Positions 62,386-64,000 of a DNA stretch of 64,000 nt are shown here, piece after piece. Within the stretch, counting starts at the first letter, position 1, and every line of letters begins with the position of its first letter. The stretch spans positions 124,001 through 188,000 of the forward strand of contig NW_002476413.1 of NCBI RefSeq assembly GCF_000189635.1. The letters run 5' to 3'. The translations under genes were made by a program, and so were the position numbers. The notes under the pieces were generated by a model. That model was not told the origin of the DNA. It was given only the letters and a program-made list of their open reading frames with translations, and did no database searches. Source of the DNA: Tetrahymena thermophila SB210. Taxonomy: Eukaryota; Ciliophora; Oligohymenophorea; Hymenostomatida; Tetrahymenidae.

Positions 62386-62424
<39 letters not shown>
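62386..62424. repeat. (AAT)n microsatellite
   Basis: About thirteen AAT units lie at the 5' edge of the retrotransposon and just before dispersed-repeat copy 3. Copy 1 of that repeat is also preceded by an AAT/AAAT run, so the microsatellite belongs to the repeat and may mark the insertion point. Confidence 0.9.
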
Positions 62425-62425
<1 letters not shown>

Positions 62426-62429
62426 GTAG

Positions 62430-62965
62430 ATAATGTGATTTTTATTGAATAAATAACTAATAAAAACAGTAAATTTAATCATAGAAAAAAATAATTAAAT
62501 TGAGGAGACAATTCTTTCTTCCAATCAAATTACACCTTAATTACTTTCAGGTTTTTTATTCTTTTTCTTCTCATAAAATGTAAAATTTAAAATAATAATA
62601 TTTCAATTTAAAAAATATATTAAATGAAAATAGTATTGAGCTATGTTAGAACAAATCTTTAAACATATTACTAATAACTTTTTGCCTCTAATCCAATTCT
62701 TTGCAGCAGTAAAACTACATAAATTTAGTTATCCTATTTGAAAACATTTTTAATGTACGAAGTGAATACTTAATAAATTAAGGAAGTTAAAGCAGTCTGT
62801 CAAAAAATGATGTAGAATTTAACAAGTATTTGTAGGGTCTTTAAAGAAACAATTATACAGTGCAAAATAAATTGAATGCAACTCAAAGAGTCAAATAGTA
62901 TTTTGAACTTATAAATGCAAATCAGTAACTTATTTTGTGATAGAAAAGAGTTCGTAATACATTTT
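62430..62965. repeat. Dispersed repeat, copy 3
   Basis: Closely related to copy 1 (45880-46565): TTTTTATTGAATAAATAA, GGAGACAATTCTTTCTTCCAATCAAATTA, GTATTGAGCTATGTTAGAACAAATC, AATACTTAATAAATTAAGG and AACTCAAAGAGTCAAATAGTA. It continues into a copy of the polycystin-like gene's first exons. Confidence 0.85.
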
Positions 62966-63089
62966 TTAAAAATTAATTAAAACAATAAAATGAAATTTTG
63001 CTATTAAAATTATAAAAAATTTTCAAAATATCATTTTAAAAATTGCCTATTTTATAAAAAAAACTCTTCTTTACTAAATTTTATGAAAT

Positions 63090-63480
63090 TAAAATTCTAG
63101 TTTTTTTTATTTTATTTTATTATTTTATTTATTTTAAAATTAAAAGGAGGGAGCAGGATAATAGAAAAGATCATCTAGAAATTAATTTTTTGAAATAAAA
63201 TAATTATTGGTGCCAAAGTATTATTTATTTTAATCAACTATTAATAATTCTATCCTACTTAATGGTGTAGTAATACTTCTAAACTTTGTTATCATCTTAC
63301 ACTAATAAATGCAGATTTAAATAAATTCTCTTAATATTTATTTTTAACCTTACGCTAGTGCCAGTTATGATACTATCGTTTATAGTTTTATTCTTACAAT
63401 TAAATATGTAATAGTAATCATTTAAAAACTATCAAAATATTTAATTTAATATTTTCAATTAATCGATTAGAGGGAATCAC
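63090..63480 (+). pseudogene. Degraded copy of the first exons of the polycystin-like gene
   Basis: This parallels 49585-49960: TTATTTTAAAATTAAAAGGAG, then a diverged exon body, CCTTACGC.AGTGCCAGTTATG against CCTTACCCAAGCGGCAGTTATG, and a common intron start AATATGTAATA.TCATTTAAAAAC and TAATTGATTAAAGGGGAATC-like end. Frame and start are lost. Confidence 0.7.
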
Positions 63481-63639
63481 AAATAAAAAAATGTTCACTG
63501 TTATCATTATTATATCAGTATAAAGATGAAATATGAATTTAGTAAATTTATTTTTTGTTAGTTAAAGAGTTCTATTATCTCAACAATGGTCAGATGTTAT
63601 TTAAAATTTTGCTTTGTTTTATAAAAATCCTTTATCTTC

Positions 63640-64000
63640 TAGGTTTTCTAGTTTACACTATTTTTAAAGAAAAGGTTTATTTCTACCTTATATTATCTTA
63701 CCATAAAATTTGTGTTATCATAAATTCAAATTATAAAGGTTTCCAAATCTTGTAATTTAGGGTTCTATACAAAACTATTACATTTGATTTTAAAGTAAAT
63801 TTCATTCAATAAGGAAGTTAGTTCACAGAAGATCATAGTTTATCACATTCAAGTTAAAAAATCTTCTTAAAAGTGAGCATTAAACATTCTCAATTTTTTT
63901 AAAAGCTTGTTCCAAATGAATATCAAAAACTATAATTAATTGATTCTCCTAAATTTGGTTTAAAAATAAAAGGTGTTGATTCAGCAATTACATAAAAATC
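63640..64000 (-). pseudogene. Degraded copy of the 3' end of the 38.4-43.6 kb gene, running off the window
   Basis: Aligns with 38700-39080: TTTTCTAGTTTACAC, AAATTTGTGTTATCATAAATTC, AAGGTTTCCAAATCTTGTAATTT, TTCACAGAAGATC, AAAAAATCTTCTTA and TTGATTCTCCTAAATTTGG. It resembles the copy at 46590 more closely than the intact gene in several places (e.g. AATTTAGGGTTCTATA), so the two copies share ancestry. Frame is broken by indels. Confidence 0.85.

Overview
The window reads as nuclear DNA of a ciliate, most likely a Tetrahymena species. It is extremely AT-rich. Long reading frames open only when TAA and TAG are read as glutamine and TGA is the sole stop. Introns are short, AT-rich and GT..AG, and starts sit in A-rich context (e.g. 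AAAAATG). With the standard code almost nothing long is open; with the ciliate code 15 host genes plus one non-LTR retrotransposon can be followed, most to a TGA with exon phases that agree.

Layout. 1-7 kb: an edge-truncated N/Q-rich gene (-), a possible broken peptidase remnant, a four-exon unknown gene (-) and a single-pass membrane protein (+). 7.6-8.3 kb: a CPBP-type intramembrane protease homologue. 9.7-11.4 kb: a nine-exon WD40 protein of the EIPR1/TSSC1 family whose 3' end is tandemly duplicated. 12-13.8 kb: an eight-exon multi-pass membrane protein (-) with a cysteine-rich lumenal part. 16-21.6 kb: a DHHC palmitoyltransferase (+) tail-to-tail with an ABHD17-like alpha/beta hydrolase (-), i.e. 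enzymes expected to add and remove palmitate. 23.6-29.2 kb: a 1,612-residue BAR-like / GRAM / VASt / VASt / membrane-anchor protein, probably a membrane-contact-site lipid transporter. 30.7-31.6 kb: a twin CX9C protein resembling complex I subunit NDUFS5. 33.9-37.8 kb: a P/Q/N-rich 1,137-residue protein. 38.4-43.6 kb: a single-exon 1,725-residue receptor-like protein (beta-propeller-like repeats, cadherin-like domain, one TM). 44-49.5 kb: a graveyard of degraded copies of neighbouring genes. 49.5-56.2 kb: a polycystin-1-like protein (furin-like Cys repeats, REJ-like region, GPS motif, several TMs). 56.3-57.9 kb: a six-exon GRF-type zinc-finger gene (-). 58.0-62.4 kb: a non-LTR (LINE-type) retrotransposon (-) with a CCCH finger and OTU-like remnant in ORF1 and endonuclease plus reverse transcriptase (YADD) in ORF2. 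62.4-64 kb: more copied pieces of the 38-50 kb genes.

How it fits together. There are no operons; genes lie on both strands, separated by AT-rich spacers. Several products belong to membrane traffic and the endomembrane system (EIPR1, DHHC, ABHD17-like, BAR-GRAM-VASt, MRH-like TM protein, CPBP protease). The right third is a dynamic region of cell-surface genes, duplicated fragments and a retrotransposon. Such elements are reported to be largely micronucleus-limited in Tetrahymena, so the sequence may be germline (micronuclear) DNA; this is inference. Splice sites were chosen by reading-frame continuity and GT/AG only and need transcript support.
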